A stretch of DNA of 38,496 nt from JANMDR01 sp031376425 (GTDB lineage: Bacteria; Pseudomonadota; Gammaproteobacteria; Burkholderiales; Usitatibacteraceae): the NCBI GenBank assembly GCA_031376425.1, contig JANMDR010000072.1, forward strand, positions 1 to 38,496, given 5' to 3'. This document shows positions 15,289-24,170 of the stretch, one piece after another. Numbering within the stretch: the first letter of the stretch is position 1; every line of letters starts with the position of its first letter. The notes beneath the pieces were generated by a model. It had not been told where the DNA came from. It searched no databases and saw only the letters and a program-made list of their open reading frames with translations. Both the position numbers and the translations under genes were made by a program.

Positions 15289-16182
15289 TTAGTGCGTTGA
15301 AATAATGGGTACTAATTGGAGGGATTCACGAATGCGCTTGGCGAGCGCCTCCGCCTGTTCGCGTGTGCTTACGGGACCTAGACTTACGCGCACAAGATGA
15401 TCTTTTTGAAACAACCTAATGGGTTCTTTATTCCAATCTAAGGCGGCATTGATACGCGTCCGAAAGCTCTCGGCATTTTCTAATGTGCTAAACGCGCCTA
15501 GTTGCAAATAAAAACGACCCTCTTCGGCGCTTACGGGATTGGTCATGATGTTGCTTGCAGGTGTTGGCGTTGGCGCTACGGGCGCCTGAATTACTGGCGC
15601 TGGCCGCACCTCATCTGCAAACACCCGTTCTACCACCACTGGCGCACTACCGCGCCGTAAAAAATCGAGTTTATGGGCGGCAATATAGGATAAATCGATC
15701 ACCCGATCATGCAAGAACGGCCCGCGATCATTCACCCGCACCACAACCGATTTACCATTCAATTGATTCGTTACGCGAACATAACTGGGGAGCGGTAGGG
15801 TAGGGTGGGCACCCGTCATGGCATACATATCGTAGGTTTCACCAATAGCGGTTTTTTGGCCGTGATATTTGCGGCCATACCAACTCGCAACACCCGATTG
15901 GCGAAAATCGGTAACACCAACGTTAGGCACATAGCTTTTGCCCATTACGGTATAAGGTTTATTCGCGCCACGATGCAGCGCTTCATCGCGCGGCACCGCG
16001 TCGGTAATTTTATCTAAGCTCTGCGGCGGCAAAGCCCCAGGACCGTCATCTAGGTAATAACCACCACCCGCTTGTGGTGAAGGTTGTGATGATGGCGAAG
16101 GTGATTTTGCGGGCGTGGAGGTGCGGCTGGCGCAACCATTTAAAATCACTAAGGTTAGTATTAAAACAATGCGCAACATCAT
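15289..16182 (-). CDS. rlpA: RlpA family septal-ring lytic transglycosylase, lipoprotein with SPOR domain
   Basis: RlpA cleaves glycan strands lacking stem peptides and localises to division sites. This 297-residue protein starts with a lipoprotein signal (VILNGC, Cys at about residue 17) and a Pro/Ser linker. The double-psi beta-barrel domain follows (about 97-190; 'SGVASWYGRKYHGQKTAIGE' and 'VVVRVNDRGPF...RVIDLS'). The C-terminus is a SPOR peptidoglycan-binding domain (about 222-295; 'FYLQLGAFSTLENAESFRTRI'). Two ATG codons are adjacent (16182 and 16179); the first overlaps the rodA stop as ATGA, so the genes are coupled. Confidence 0.94.
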   Translation of the reverse strand: MMLRIVLILTLVILNGCASRTSTPAKSPSPSSQPSPQAGGGYYLDDGPGALPPQSLDKITDAVPRDEALHRGANKPYTVMGKSYVPNVGVTDFRQSGVASWYGRKYHGQKTAIGETYDMYAMTGAHPTLPLPSYVRVTNQLNGKSVVVRVNDRGPFLHDRVIDLSYIAAHKLDFLRRGSAPVVVERVFADEVRPAPVIQAPVAPTPTPASNIMTNPVSAEEGRFYLQLGAFSTLENAESFRTRINAALDWNKEPIRLFQKDHLVRVSLGPVSTREQAEALAKRIRESLQLVPIISTH

Positions 16183-17285
16183 GTGGATACCAATTGTTTA
16201 TGCGTTGAAATACTCATCAAAATACCGAAGCCAATGAGCATTGAAAGCATCGATGTGCCGCCATAACTAATCAATGGCAGGGGCACACCTACCACCGGCA
16301 AAATACCGCTCACCATACCGATATTTACAAATGCATAGGTGAAGAACGTGAGCGTAATGGCACCCGCTAAGAGTCGTGAAAATGTAGTTGGGGCTGAAAG
16401 TGCAATCATTAGTCCGCGACCAATAATAACTAAATAGAGAGTGAATAAAAATAGATTACCAATTAGCCCAAATTCCTCACCAAATACTGCCAAAATAAAA
16501 TCGGTTGAGCGTTCTGGAATAAAGTCTAGTTTTGTTTGGCTACCCAATAGCCAGCCCTTGCCCAGCACGCCGCCCGAACCAATTGCAATAGTCGATTGGA
16601 TGATGTGATAGCCCGCACCAAGCGGGTCGGCCGCCGGATCAAGAAAGGTAAGCACCCGTTGTTGTTGATAGCCGTGTAAACGCTGCCAAATAATCGGCAT
16701 CATCGCAACCACTGCGCCTAAGGCTGAGAAAATAATTTTCCATGATAGCCCCATCAAAAATATGACGAAAAAACCGGATGCAAAAATAAGAATAGAAGTG
16801 CCCAAATCTGGCTGCCGCATAATCAGTGCAGTCGGAATCGCTAAAATTAAACCCGCAAAAAAATAATCTTTTACGCTCAACCCTTCTTCACGAAGATGGA
16901 AGAACCACGCCAGCAATAGCGGCATCGCAATTTTCATCATTTCTGAAGGTTGGATTACCATCACGCCAAGGTTTAACCAGCGCCGTGCGCCATTGCGAAT
17001 ATCGCCAAATAGCGCCACCGCAATTAGTAAGCCCAGCGCCACTATATAAAGTGGCACAGCAAAGCGCATGATGGTTTGGGGCGACAAATTAGCGACGATC
17101 CACAATGCGACGAGGGCAAAACAAAAATTTCGAAATTGCCCCAATGCTCTGGCAAAGGTATCACCACCCGATGCGGAGTAAATAACTGTCAGGCTTAGCG
17201 AAACCAAAACAATCATCGCCAACATGAGCGGGCCATCAATACGCCGCGCGATAAGGCTATAAGCACGTGAAAATAGTTCTCTCAC
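16179..17285 (-). CDS. rodA: Peptidoglycan glycosyltransferase RodA (SEDS family)
   Basis: RodA polymerises lipid II for sidewall growth together with PBP2 in the elongasome. The 368-residue protein has about ten membrane helices and SEDS signatures such as 'GARRWLNLGVMVIQPSEMMKIAMPL' near residues 95-120 and 'LGAGYHIIQSTIAIGSGGVLGKGWLLGSQTKLDFIPERSTDFILAVFGEE' in outline around 220-270. A C-terminal 'LPVVGVPLPLISYGGTSML' also matches. The start is GTG at 17285, overlapping the TGA of mrdA (GTGA), which argues for translational coupling. Confidence 0.96.
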   Translation of the reverse strand: MRELFSRAYSLIARRIDGPLMLAMIVLVSLSLTVIYSASGGDTFARALGQFRNFCFALVALWIVANLSPQTIMRFAVPLYIVALGLLIAVALFGDIRNGARRWLNLGVMVIQPSEMMKIAMPLLLAWFFHLREEGLSVKDYFFAGLILAIPTALIMRQPDLGTSILIFASGFFVIFLMGLSWKIIFSALGAVVAMMPIIWQRLHGYQQQRVLTFLDPAADPLGAGYHIIQSTIAIGSGGVLGKGWLLGSQTKLDFIPERSTDFILAVFGEEFGLIGNLFLFTLYLVIIGRGLMIALSAPTTFSRLLAGAITLTFFTYAFVNIGMVSGILPVVGVPLPLISYGGTSMLSMLIGFGILMSISTHKQLVST

Positions 17286-19204
17286 TTCTTGGCCTCTAGT
17301 GGTTGGTTATTTTTTGCGTCGGCTGGACTTGTAGCGCTACTAGTACTGGCAGCTTTGCGATTCAAGTAATAATCAAATACTTCCTTGGCAATTGGTGCCG
17401 CAGTTGCCGCACCAAAACCAGCGTTCTCTACCAACACCGCTACGGCAATCTCGGGCTTATCGGCCGGTGCATAAGCGATATACCACGCGTGATCGCGCAA
17501 GCGCTCGGCAACTTTGCCAGCTATATATTTATCACCTTTTAAACCGAATACCTGCGCAGTGCCGGTTTTGCCAGCACTGATATAAGCCGCTTTAGTAAAT
17601 ACGCGGGCGCTCGTCCCTTCCTTGGCTACGCCTTCCATGGCGTGTTTAATGACAGCGATATTTTCTGGGCTAACCTCAACGCGCTTAAGTATGGGCGGTA
17701 CATCTTTTGTGATGCCACTGGCCGCATCTTTAATTTGGCGCACTAGCCGAGGTTGCGAGGCAATACCGTTGTTGGCAATTGTGGCGGTGGCGTGCGCCAT
17801 TTGTAGCGCGGTGTAGGCGTTATAACCTTGCCCGATGCCAGCAGAAACGCTATCACCGGTATACCATTTTCGGGCTTCGCTACTGGCCTTGGCGAAGCGC
17901 TTTTCCTTCCAGCTACGTGACGGTAAAATGCCATCGGCTTCACCATCAATATCAATGCCAGTTTTGACGCCAATGCCCATCTTGCTCAAAAACGCCGCCG
18001 TAACATCAATATCTGTTTCTGCTGCAAGTTGGTAGTAATAGGTATTGCAGGATTCCACGATAGATTTATACATGTCTACCGTGCCGTGCCCGCCCACTTT
18101 GTCGTCCATCCAGCGATGCACGCCAGGAAGCGCAAAATAGCCTGCATCGCGAATCGCATACTCTGGGGTGCGCTTACCCGACTCAAGCGCGCTCAACGCT
18201 AAAAAGGGTTTTAGCGTTGACCCCGGCGGAAAAGCCCCCTTTAACGCACGGTTAAACAAGGGTCGATCAATCGAAGTATTGAGTGCATCCCAGTTTGTTG
18301 GGTCAATGCCATCCACAAATAAATTAGGGTCAAAGCGTGGTTGGCTCACCAGTGCTAAAATGTCGCCAGTAGAAGGCTCAATAGCCACTAATGTACCGCG
18401 CGAATCTTTGAAGGCTTTTTCAATGATCTGCTGCAATTTAATATCGATAGTGGTTACTAAATTATTGCCCGAAGTAGGCTCGGAACGCGCTAAGGAACGT
18501 ATCGCCCGCCCCCCTGCATCAATTTCTACCTGCTCCGAACCCGTCACACCGTGTAGCTCCGCTTCAAAGCTGCCTTCAATACCGAGCTTGCCAATATGAT
18601 CGCTGCCTTTATAGTTACTAGCGGAGCCGCCGCTCTCAATTTTTTTCAATTCCGTATCGTTGATACGGCCAATATAGCCAATCGCGTGCGACGCGGTTTC
18701 ACCAAAAGGATAGTTGCGGAATAATCGTGCGCGAATTTCAAAACCGGGAAAACGATATTTATTAGCCGAAAAACGCGCCACTTCAGTTTCGGTTAAGCGA
18801 TTGCGAATAGGTAGCGATTCAAAACTCCGGCTTTCTTCCATCAGCTTTTTGAAGCGCCGTCTATCCCGTGCTTGCACATCAATTAAGCTGCTCAGGTCAT
18901 CTAATGCGCGTTCCAGATCAGCCACTTTTGACGGCGTAACTTCTAAGGTAAAAGCAGAAAAATTAGCGGCAAGCACTTCACCATTTCTATCTAAAATTAG
19001 GCCGCGTTGTGGCACTAAGGGCGCTACGGAAATACGATTAGATTCAGCCAAGGTAAAGTAATGTTCGCGCTTGATAATTTGTAGATAAACCATACGCGAA
19101 ATAAGCACTAAAAAAAGCACCACTACAATTAAGCCGGATACAAAAATCCGTTCCCGAAAGACGGTAACTTCCGCTTCTTTATTGCGCATTGAGCCCGAAG
19201 CCAT
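17282..19204 (-). CDS. mrdA: Penicillin-binding protein 2 (MrdA)
   Basis: The class B transpeptidase of the elongasome, partner of RodA. The 640-residue protein has one N-terminal membrane helix (about 20-42), a pedestal/dimerisation domain and a transpeptidase domain with STLK (329-332), S-C-N (385-387) and KTG (546-548). The C-terminal ~20 residues are Ser/Ala/Lys-rich and probably disordered. The ATG at 19204 overlaps the mreD stop by one base (TAATG); Met6 is an alternative start. All active-site motifs are intact. Confidence 0.96.
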   Translation of the reverse strand: MASGSMRNKEAEVTVFRERIFVSGLIVVVLFLVLISRMVYLQIIKREHYFTLAESNRISVAPLVPQRGLILDRNGEVLAANFSAFTLEVTPSKVADLERALDDLSSLIDVQARDRRRFKKLMEESRSFESLPIRNRLTETEVARFSANKYRFPGFEIRARLFRNYPFGETASHAIGYIGRINDTELKKIESGGSASNYKGSDHIGKLGIEGSFEAELHGVTGSEQVEIDAGGRAIRSLARSEPTSGNNLVTTIDIKLQQIIEKAFKDSRGTLVAIEPSTGDILALVSQPRFDPNLFVDGIDPTNWDALNTSIDRPLFNRALKGAFPPGSTLKPFLALSALESGKRTPEYAIRDAGYFALPGVHRWMDDKVGGHGTVDMYKSIVESCNTYYYQLAAETDIDVTAAFLSKMGIGVKTGIDIDGEADGILPSRSWKEKRFAKASSEARKWYTGDSVSAGIGQGYNAYTALQMAHATATIANNGIASQPRLVRQIKDAASGITKDVPPILKRVEVSPENIAVIKHAMEGVAKEGTSARVFTKAAYISAGKTGTAQVFGLKGDKYIAGKVAERLRDHAWYIAYAPADKPEIAVAVLVENAGFGAATAAPIAKEVFDYYLNRKAASTSSATSPADAKNNQPLEAKK

Positions 19205-19746
19205 TAGTCTTCAAACCCGCGAATAATTTGCCGTTGACGCCGAAAGCGCGGCAAGGTCGCAATATAGTGAACCAATAGCCAGACTATGGCTGCCAGCGCC
19301 GGAGCGATTAACATCGACCAGCCAGGAAAATCGCGGTTCAGCAATACATCCAGTAGCGCCCGCAAACCATGCGCCAGCAGCACCACGGCGCCGGCGTGAA
19401 TGGCTTGTTCAAAAATACTCAGTTGGAGTAAGCGCAGGCGCAAAAATTGCATCGCAAAAATTGCCATCACATAACTAAACGCATATTGCCCCAGCACCAC
19501 GCTATCGGCTACATCCATCACCAAACCCAGTACAAAGCCCCAGCCCATCCCAATAGTGCGCGGTTGAAACAGCGTCCAGTACAGCAACACTATCAGCACA
19601 AAATCAGGGCGTATCCACAGTGAAGCGCGTGGCCACGGCATAATATTGATGAGCAAGGCGAGCAGTATTAATCCAAACACCAAGCGCCCTGGTGCCGCTA
19701 AGCGCATTGGCTCACGGGCTAAAGGTGTTAAATCCATGAGCTTCAA
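19204..19746 (-). CDS. mreD: Rod-shape-determining protein MreD
   Basis: The 180-residue inner-membrane protein has about five to six hydrophobic helices and the family pattern 'WPRASLWIRPDFVLIVLLYW' followed by 'GMGWGFVLGLVMDVADSVVLGQYAFSY' in outline. MreD links MreC to the elongasome in the membrane. The upstream start is TTG at 19746, overlapping the mreC stop (TTGA); an in-frame ATG at 19737 would remove three residues. It is part of the mreBCD-mrdA-rodA run. Confidence 0.92.
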   Translation of the reverse strand: MKLMDLTPLAREPMRLAAPGRLVFGLILLALLINIMPWPRASLWIRPDFVLIVLLYWTLFQPRTIGMGWGFVLGLVMDVADSVVLGQYAFSYVMAIFAMQFLRLRLLQLSIFEQAIHAGAVVLLAHGLRALLDVLLNRDFPGWSMLIAPALAAIVWLLVHYIATLPRFRRQRQIIRGFED

Positions 19747-20672
19747 TGGCCACCTCGACGCGCTGGCTTGTCAGTTTTTTCCTTACCGCTTTTCTTTTCT
19801 TCTAGCGGTACTTCGGGCTTGGGATAATCGTGCCGCTCGATAAACTTTAATACCGAAACAAAACGATGCGCATTTGATGCCGCATACGGCAAGGCGTATA
19901 TTTTTGAAAACGCAGTTGCCGCCGCTTTACGATCAACACTGATAATAGACGCCACCTTTAAACCCGCCGGATACGTGCCATCAATACCGGAAGTAACTAG
20001 TTCATCACCTACCTGCACATCACCGCCGCTGGGAATAAATTGTACGTCAAGCAAGCCGTCACGCCCTGCGCCTACGGCAATGGTACGCAAACCATTACGC
20101 AACACCATCACCGGTACAGCGTGATCTTTCTCGGTAATCAAGGTGACTTCTGAGCTCATGGTATTGGCTTGGGTAATTTGCCCGACTACACCAGTGCCAT
20201 CGATAACTGCCAGCCCAGCGCTTACGCCAGTGGATAAGCCGCGATTGATAATCACCTTACGTGCCGATGCATTACGTGCATCCCGAATAATTTCCGCCAT
20301 GATGGCTTGGTCATTAAAGCGCGGCGCGGTATTGGCTAAAGCCAGCAGTTTTTGATGTTCAACCATCAATAAATTGGCTTGTTGAATGGATTGCGCCGAT
20401 TGCAATAACTGCGCTTTGAGCGCGGCATTATCTTCAAGCAATTGTTGTTGATTAATAAAATAGCTTACGCCATTGCTTACCGCCGTGGCAGGCATTGCCA
20501 CAACGCGCTCGATGGGGTTAAGCACCGCAGATACGCCGAGGCGCACCGACCCTAAGGCCTGAAAGCGATGATCTGCAATCATGATGGCAATGGCGGCTAG
20601 GGAGAAAAACGTCAGTCTCGCTAGAGGACTTAGGCCGCGATTAAAAAATGGTTCGGCGTTGCTGGCTATCAC
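19743..20672 (-). CDS. mreC: Rod-shape-determining protein MreC
   Basis: MreC is a bitopic periplasmic protein that activates PBP2 and joins it to MreB and MreD. The 309-residue protein has a short cytoplasmic N-terminus, one membrane helix (about 18-36), a coiled coil (about 72-105) and the two-domain beta-barrel region ('AEIIRDARNASARKVIINRG...GVSAGLAVIDGTGVVGQI', then 'GDELVTSGIDGTYPAGLKV'). The tail after residue 280 is Lys/Glu/Pro-rich. The start is GTG at 20672, 114 bp below the mreB stop. Confidence 0.94.
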   Translation of the reverse strand: MIASNAEPFFNRGLSPLARLTFFSLAAIAIMIADHRFQALGSVRLGVSAVLNPIERVVAMPATAVSNGVSYFINQQQLLEDNAALKAQLLQSAQSIQQANLLMVEHQKLLALANTAPRFNDQAIMAEIIRDARNASARKVIINRGLSTGVSAGLAVIDGTGVVGQITQANTMSSEVTLITEKDHAVPVMVLRNGLRTIAVGAGRDGLLDVQFIPSGGDVQVGDELVTSGIDGTYPAGLKVASIISVDRKAAATAFSKIYALPYAASNAHRFVSVLKFIERHDYPKPEVPLEEKKSGKEKTDKPARRGGH

Positions 20673-20729
20673 AGGGAAACTGGGTAGCGCTTAGTCGCGC
20701 TAACCAACAAAAAAGTCAACTCAAAGAAG

Positions 20730-20756
20730 GGCGCGTGGTTAAGTTCTAAGCGCGCC
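20730..20756 (-). terminator. Hairpin between mreB and mreC, possible attenuator
   Basis: GGCGCG at 20730-20735 pairs with CGCGCC at 20751-20756, with some inner pairing. On the minus strand the hairpin is followed after a spacer by CTTTTTTG. The distance to the T run is longer than in a typical intrinsic terminator, so partial termination after mreB, giving more MreB than MreC/D, is only a suggestion. Confidence 0.35.
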
Positions 20757-20786
20757 ATGACTGTATTTATTGCCTCATTGTTTCTA

Positions 20787-21830
20787 TTAATCGTTGGTGA
20801 ATACTGAGCCCAAGCGATCCATCTCTTCTAGTGCCCGCCCAGAACCGCGCACCACACAGGTAAGCGGATCATCGGCCACAATAACGGGCAGGCCCGTTTC
20901 TTCAACTAGCAATCGATCAAGCTCACGCAGCAATGCTCCGCCACCAGTAAGCACCATACCTTTTTCGGCAATATCGGCACCGAGTTCAGGGGGGGTTTGT
21001 TCTAGCGCTGACTTTACGGCAGAAACAATATTATTTAGTGGGTCAGTCAGTGCTTCTAAAATTTCGTTGGATGAAATGGTGAATGACCGAGGAATACCTT
21101 CAGCAAGATTGCGGCCTTTTACTTCCATCTCGCGCACTTCAGCGCCGGGGAATGCGGAGCCAATTTTTTTCTTAATTTGTTCAGCCGTGGATTCACCAAT
21201 TAACATGCCGTAATTACGGCGAATGTAGTTGATAATCGCTTCGTCAAATTTATCACCACCTACGCGCACGCTGGCTGAGTAAACAATACCGCCTAGTGAA
21301 ATAACGCCTACTTCCGTGGTGCCACCGCCAATATCCACCACCATTGAGCCGGTAGCTTCAGCAATCGGTAAGCCCGCACCAATGGCAGCCGCCATTGGCT
21401 CTTCAATCAAAAATACTTGGCGGGCACCAGCACCTACAGCGGATTCGCGAATGGCGCGGCGTTCAACTTGGGTGGAGCCATAAGGTACGCAAATAACGAT
21501 TCTAGGGCTGGGGCGATGCCATTTGGAATCATGGATTTTTTTAATGAAATACTTGAGCATATGCTCGGTGACGGTAAAGTCAGCGATTACGCCGTCTTTC
21601 ATGGGGCGAATAGCGGTAATATTACCCGGCGTGCGGCCTAACATCTGCTTGGCCGCATGGCCTACGGCCTGAATGGTTTTCTTGGAATTTGGGCCACCCT
21701 CTTGGCGAATTGCCACAACGGAAGGTTCATCAAGCACAATACCCTTGCCGCGTACGTAAATTAGGGTGTTAGCAGTGCCAAGATCGATAGCTAAATCAGT
21801 GGAAAGATACTTCGAGAAAAATGATGCCAT
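20787..21830 (-). CDS. mreB: Rod-shape-determining actin homologue MreB
   Basis: MreB forms membrane-bound filaments that orient the elongasome. The 347-residue protein matches the family along its whole length: 'DLAIDLGTANTLIYVRGKGIVLDEPSVVA' (phosphate 1), 'LIEEPMAAAIGAGLPI', 'GSMVVDIGGGTTEVGVISLGGIV' (phosphate 2) and 'GMVLTGGGALLRELD' (adenosine). The N-terminal 'MASFFSKYLS' is the amphipathic membrane-targeting helix. It is the first gene of the minus-strand cell-shape block and is divergent from gatC across a 451-bp gap. Confidence 0.98.
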   Translation of the reverse strand: MASFFSKYLSTDLAIDLGTANTLIYVRGKGIVLDEPSVVAIRQEGGPNSKKTIQAVGHAAKQMLGRTPGNITAIRPMKDGVIADFTVTEHMLKYFIKKIHDSKWHRPSPRIVICVPYGSTQVERRAIRESAVGAGARQVFLIEEPMAAAIGAGLPIAEATGSMVVDIGGGTTEVGVISLGGIVYSASVRVGGDKFDEAIINYIRRNYGMLIGESTAEQIKKKIGSAFPGAEVREMEVKGRNLAEGIPRSFTISSNEILEALTDPLNNIVSAVKSALEQTPPELGADIAEKGMVLTGGGALLRELDRLLVEETGLPVIVADDPLTCVVRGSGRALEEMDRLGSVFTND

Positions 21831-22281
21831 GGTGCGTGGGACTTTCTACAAGCGAATCTGGTGAATGAGGTGTTTTTGTTGGTGCTGCAAAACCAAAGGT
21901 TGCGCGCAACAAAACGAATAATTTTTCCGCACAAGTTAGCAGGGTATTTGGACTTTACCGGGCAGTGGTGGGTAATAGAAAATTTGGTGTGAGATTACGT
22001 CAAAATACGATATATTGCTCTAAAACGACTGTTTTATTGCTTTAAAACGACTGTTTTTGCGTGTAAAAACATAAAATGCACGTCTGAAAAAAGGCAGTTT
22101 TAGCAATTCCACTATAATAGCGCAGCAGCGCGTGGTTTTCATCTCTAAATGCAGAGAAAATAGCCTTAAAACCATTAAAAATGCCCGCAAACGCCAAAAG
22201 GTTGAAAAACATCGGACATTTGCGCTGGCAACACCGTAAACCCATGATTCGAAGCAGCAGTAACCGACAAAACGAGCATAT
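21831..22281. promoter_or_regulatory. Divergent mreB/gatC intergenic region with palindromes
   Basis: No convincing gene lies in these 451 bp; the minus-strand frame that crosses it also runs across gatC and looks like a shadow. A perfect 12-bp palindrome, GTTGCGCGCAAC, is at 21899-21910, upstream of mreB. On the gatC side, AAAACGACTGTTTT occurs twice at 22022-22035 and 22044-22057, a 22-bp period, each copy being an inverted repeat with a GACT loop. These are candidate operators or transcript hairpins; no promoter boxes could be assigned with confidence. Confidence 0.55.
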
Positions 22282-22602
22282 ATGGCATTAAGCACTGAAG
22301 ATGTGAAGCGCATTGCAAAATTGGCGAGAATATCGCTAGATGACGAAAGAATTGTCAATGTCGCTGACATGAAAGACAAGCTGAACGGTATTTTTGCAAT
22401 GATCGAAACCTTGCAATCCGTTGATACCCAAGGCGTCATGCCGCTAGCGCACCCACTGAGTGTGCATGGCGTGCTAAGTGGTGTGCAAAGCCAGCGGGTA
22501 CGCGCTGATGCCGTGACAGAAGTGGATAATCGCACCGCAAATATGGCAAACGCCCCTGCAACAGAAAATGGCTTATTTTTGGTACCGAAAGTGATTGAAT
22601 AA
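22282..22602 (+). CDS. gatC: Asp-tRNA(Asn)/Glu-tRNA(Gln) amidotransferase subunit C
   Basis: The small 106-residue chaperone-like subunit that wraps around GatA and GatB. It shows 'LSTEDVKRIAKLARISLDDERI' at the N-terminus, the 'LNGIFAMIETLQSVDTQGVMPLAHPL' central segment and the usual C-terminal 'NGLFLVPKVIE'. GAG lies 7-9 bp upstream of the ATG. The stop overlaps the gatA start by one base (TAATG). Confidence 0.95.
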   Translation: MALSTEDVKRIAKLARISLDDERIVNVADMKDKLNGIFAMIETLQSVDTQGVMPLAHPLSVHGVLSGVQSQRVRADAVTEVDNRTANMANAPATENGLFLVPKVIE

Positions 22603-24170
22603 TGGCCGCTAATTTTGATCCACTTTTTGATCCAACCAAAGCCGATTTAACGCAGTTAAGTGCTGCTTTAAAGGCCAAACAAATTTCCGCCACCGAGCTG
22701 GCGCAGGTGTTTCTTGAGCGTGCGCAACAGCATGCTGATTTGAATGCGTTTTTGCACATCAATGAAGCCGCTACTTTGCAGCAGGCACATGCTGCTGACG
22801 TGCTGCTTGCAGCAGTAAACACCGCTTCAAGAAGCCCTAAAATAGGCAATCTTGAAACATTATTGGGTGTTCCCATTGGGCATAAAGATATTTTTGTAAC
22901 GCGTGATTGGAAGACCACCGCAGGTTCAAAAATGCTGCAACATTATCAGTCACCCTTTGATGCAACGGTAGTTGAAAAACTAGGCTTAAACAGTGCCGGC
23001 ATGGTGACCTTGGGTAAGCTAAATTGCGATGAATTTGCAATGGGTTCATCCAATGAAAACTCGGCCTATGGTGCGGTAAAAAATCCGTGGGATAAAATCC
23101 GCATTCCTGGTGGTTCGTCGGGTGGTTCAGCCGCAGCTGTAGCGGCTGGATTAGTGCCTTGCGCTACGGGTACCGATACCGGTGGCAGCTTGCGCCAGCC
23201 CGCTGCCATGTGCGGCATTACCGCCATTAAACCCACCTATGGCCGTGTTTCGCGCTACGGCATGATTGCATTTGCCTCAAGCCTAGACCAAGGTGGGCCA
23301 ATGGCGCGCAGCGCTAAAGATTGCGCCCTGTTGCTCAACGCCATGTGCGGCTTTGACGAAAAAGATTCTACAAGTGCCAACGTAGCACATGAAGATTACA
23401 CCGCTAAAATTAATGCAACTTCAGGCGAGGCCAGCCAACCTTTGTCCGGATTACGGGTAGGAATACCACTGCAGTTTTGGGGTGAAAAAACAGTTGATAC
23501 CTTGGCTAGCGAAGGTGCCCAAGCGGCTAATGGCGTGCTAACCGCCTGTTGGCAAGCCGTGCAACAATTGCAAAAATTAGGTGCAATTTTGGTGGATGTT
23601 TCCTTGCCGCGACTAAGCTTATCCGTGCCTGCTTATTACGTGATTGCGCCAGCAGAAGCATCTAGCAATTTAAGCCGTTTTGACGGTGTGCGTTATGGTC
23701 ACCGCGCTGAAAATTACACTGATTTAGCCACCATGATTTCTAACACCCGTGCCGAAGGCTTTGGTGCCGAAGTGCAGCGCCGTATACTCACCGGCACCTA
23801 TGTGTTGTGCCACGGCTATTACGATGCTTATTACCTCCAAGCCCAGCGTGTGCGCCGCTTGATTGCGCAAGATTTTCAAGCCGCATTGCAAAGCTGTGAT
23901 GTGCTCGCAGGCCCAGTAGCCCCGACCACCGCATGGAAAATCGGTGAGAAAAATAATGATCCCGTTGCCATGTATTTAGAAGATATTTACACCTTGGGTG
24001 TGAGCCTCGCGGGCTTGCCTGCATTGTCTGCCCCCTGTGGGTTTTCGGAAGGCATGCCAGTGGGTTTACAACTGATTGCTAATCATTACCAAGAAGCTAA
24101 TTTGCTCAATGTGGCACATCAATATCAAACCGCTACGGACTGGCATATGCGTCGGCCGGAGGGCTTTTAA
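22602..24170 (+). CDS. gatA: Asp-tRNA(Asn)/Glu-tRNA(Gln) amidotransferase subunit A
   Basis: The amidase subunit that releases ammonia from glutamine for transamidation of misacylated tRNA. This 522-residue protein carries the amidase signature 'GGSSGGSAAAVAAG' (170-183) and the Ser-cisSer-Lys triad: Lys95 in 'GVPIGHKD', Ser172 and Ser196 in 'TGGSLRQPA'. It is somewhat longer than the usual ~485 residues, owing to an insertion around residues 303-325 ('LASEGAQAANGVLTACW'). It is followed directly by gatB with no gap. Confidence 0.96.
   Translation: MAANFDPLFDPTKADLTQLSAALKAKQISATELAQVFLERAQQHADLNAFLHINEAATLQQAHAADVLLAAVNTASRSPKIGNLETLLGVPIGHKDIFVTRDWKTTAGSKMLQHYQSPFDATVVEKLGLNSAGMVTLGKLNCDEFAMGSSNENSAYGAVKNPWDKIRIPGGSSGGSAAAVAAGLVPCATGTDTGGSLRQPAAMCGITAIKPTYGRVSRYGMIAFASSLDQGGPMARSAKDCALLLNAMCGFDEKDSTSANVAHEDYTAKINATSGEASQPLSGLRVGIPLQFWGEKTVDTLASEGAQAANGVLTACWQAVQQLQKLGAILVDVSLPRLSLSVPAYYVIAPAEASSNLSRFDGVRYGHRAENYTDLATMISNTRAEGFGAEVQRRILTGTYVLCHGYYDAYYLQAQRVRRLIAQDFQAALQSCDVLAGPVAPTTAWKIGEKNNDPVAMYLEDIYTLGVSLAGLPALSAPCGFSEGMPVGLQLIANHYQEANLLNVAHQYQTATDWHMRRPEGF

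Noticed and set aside
22020..22535. 171-codon minus-strand frame between mreB and gatC
   Set aside because: Most of it is antisense to gatC; the intergenic remainder has many Phe/Cys and no domain.
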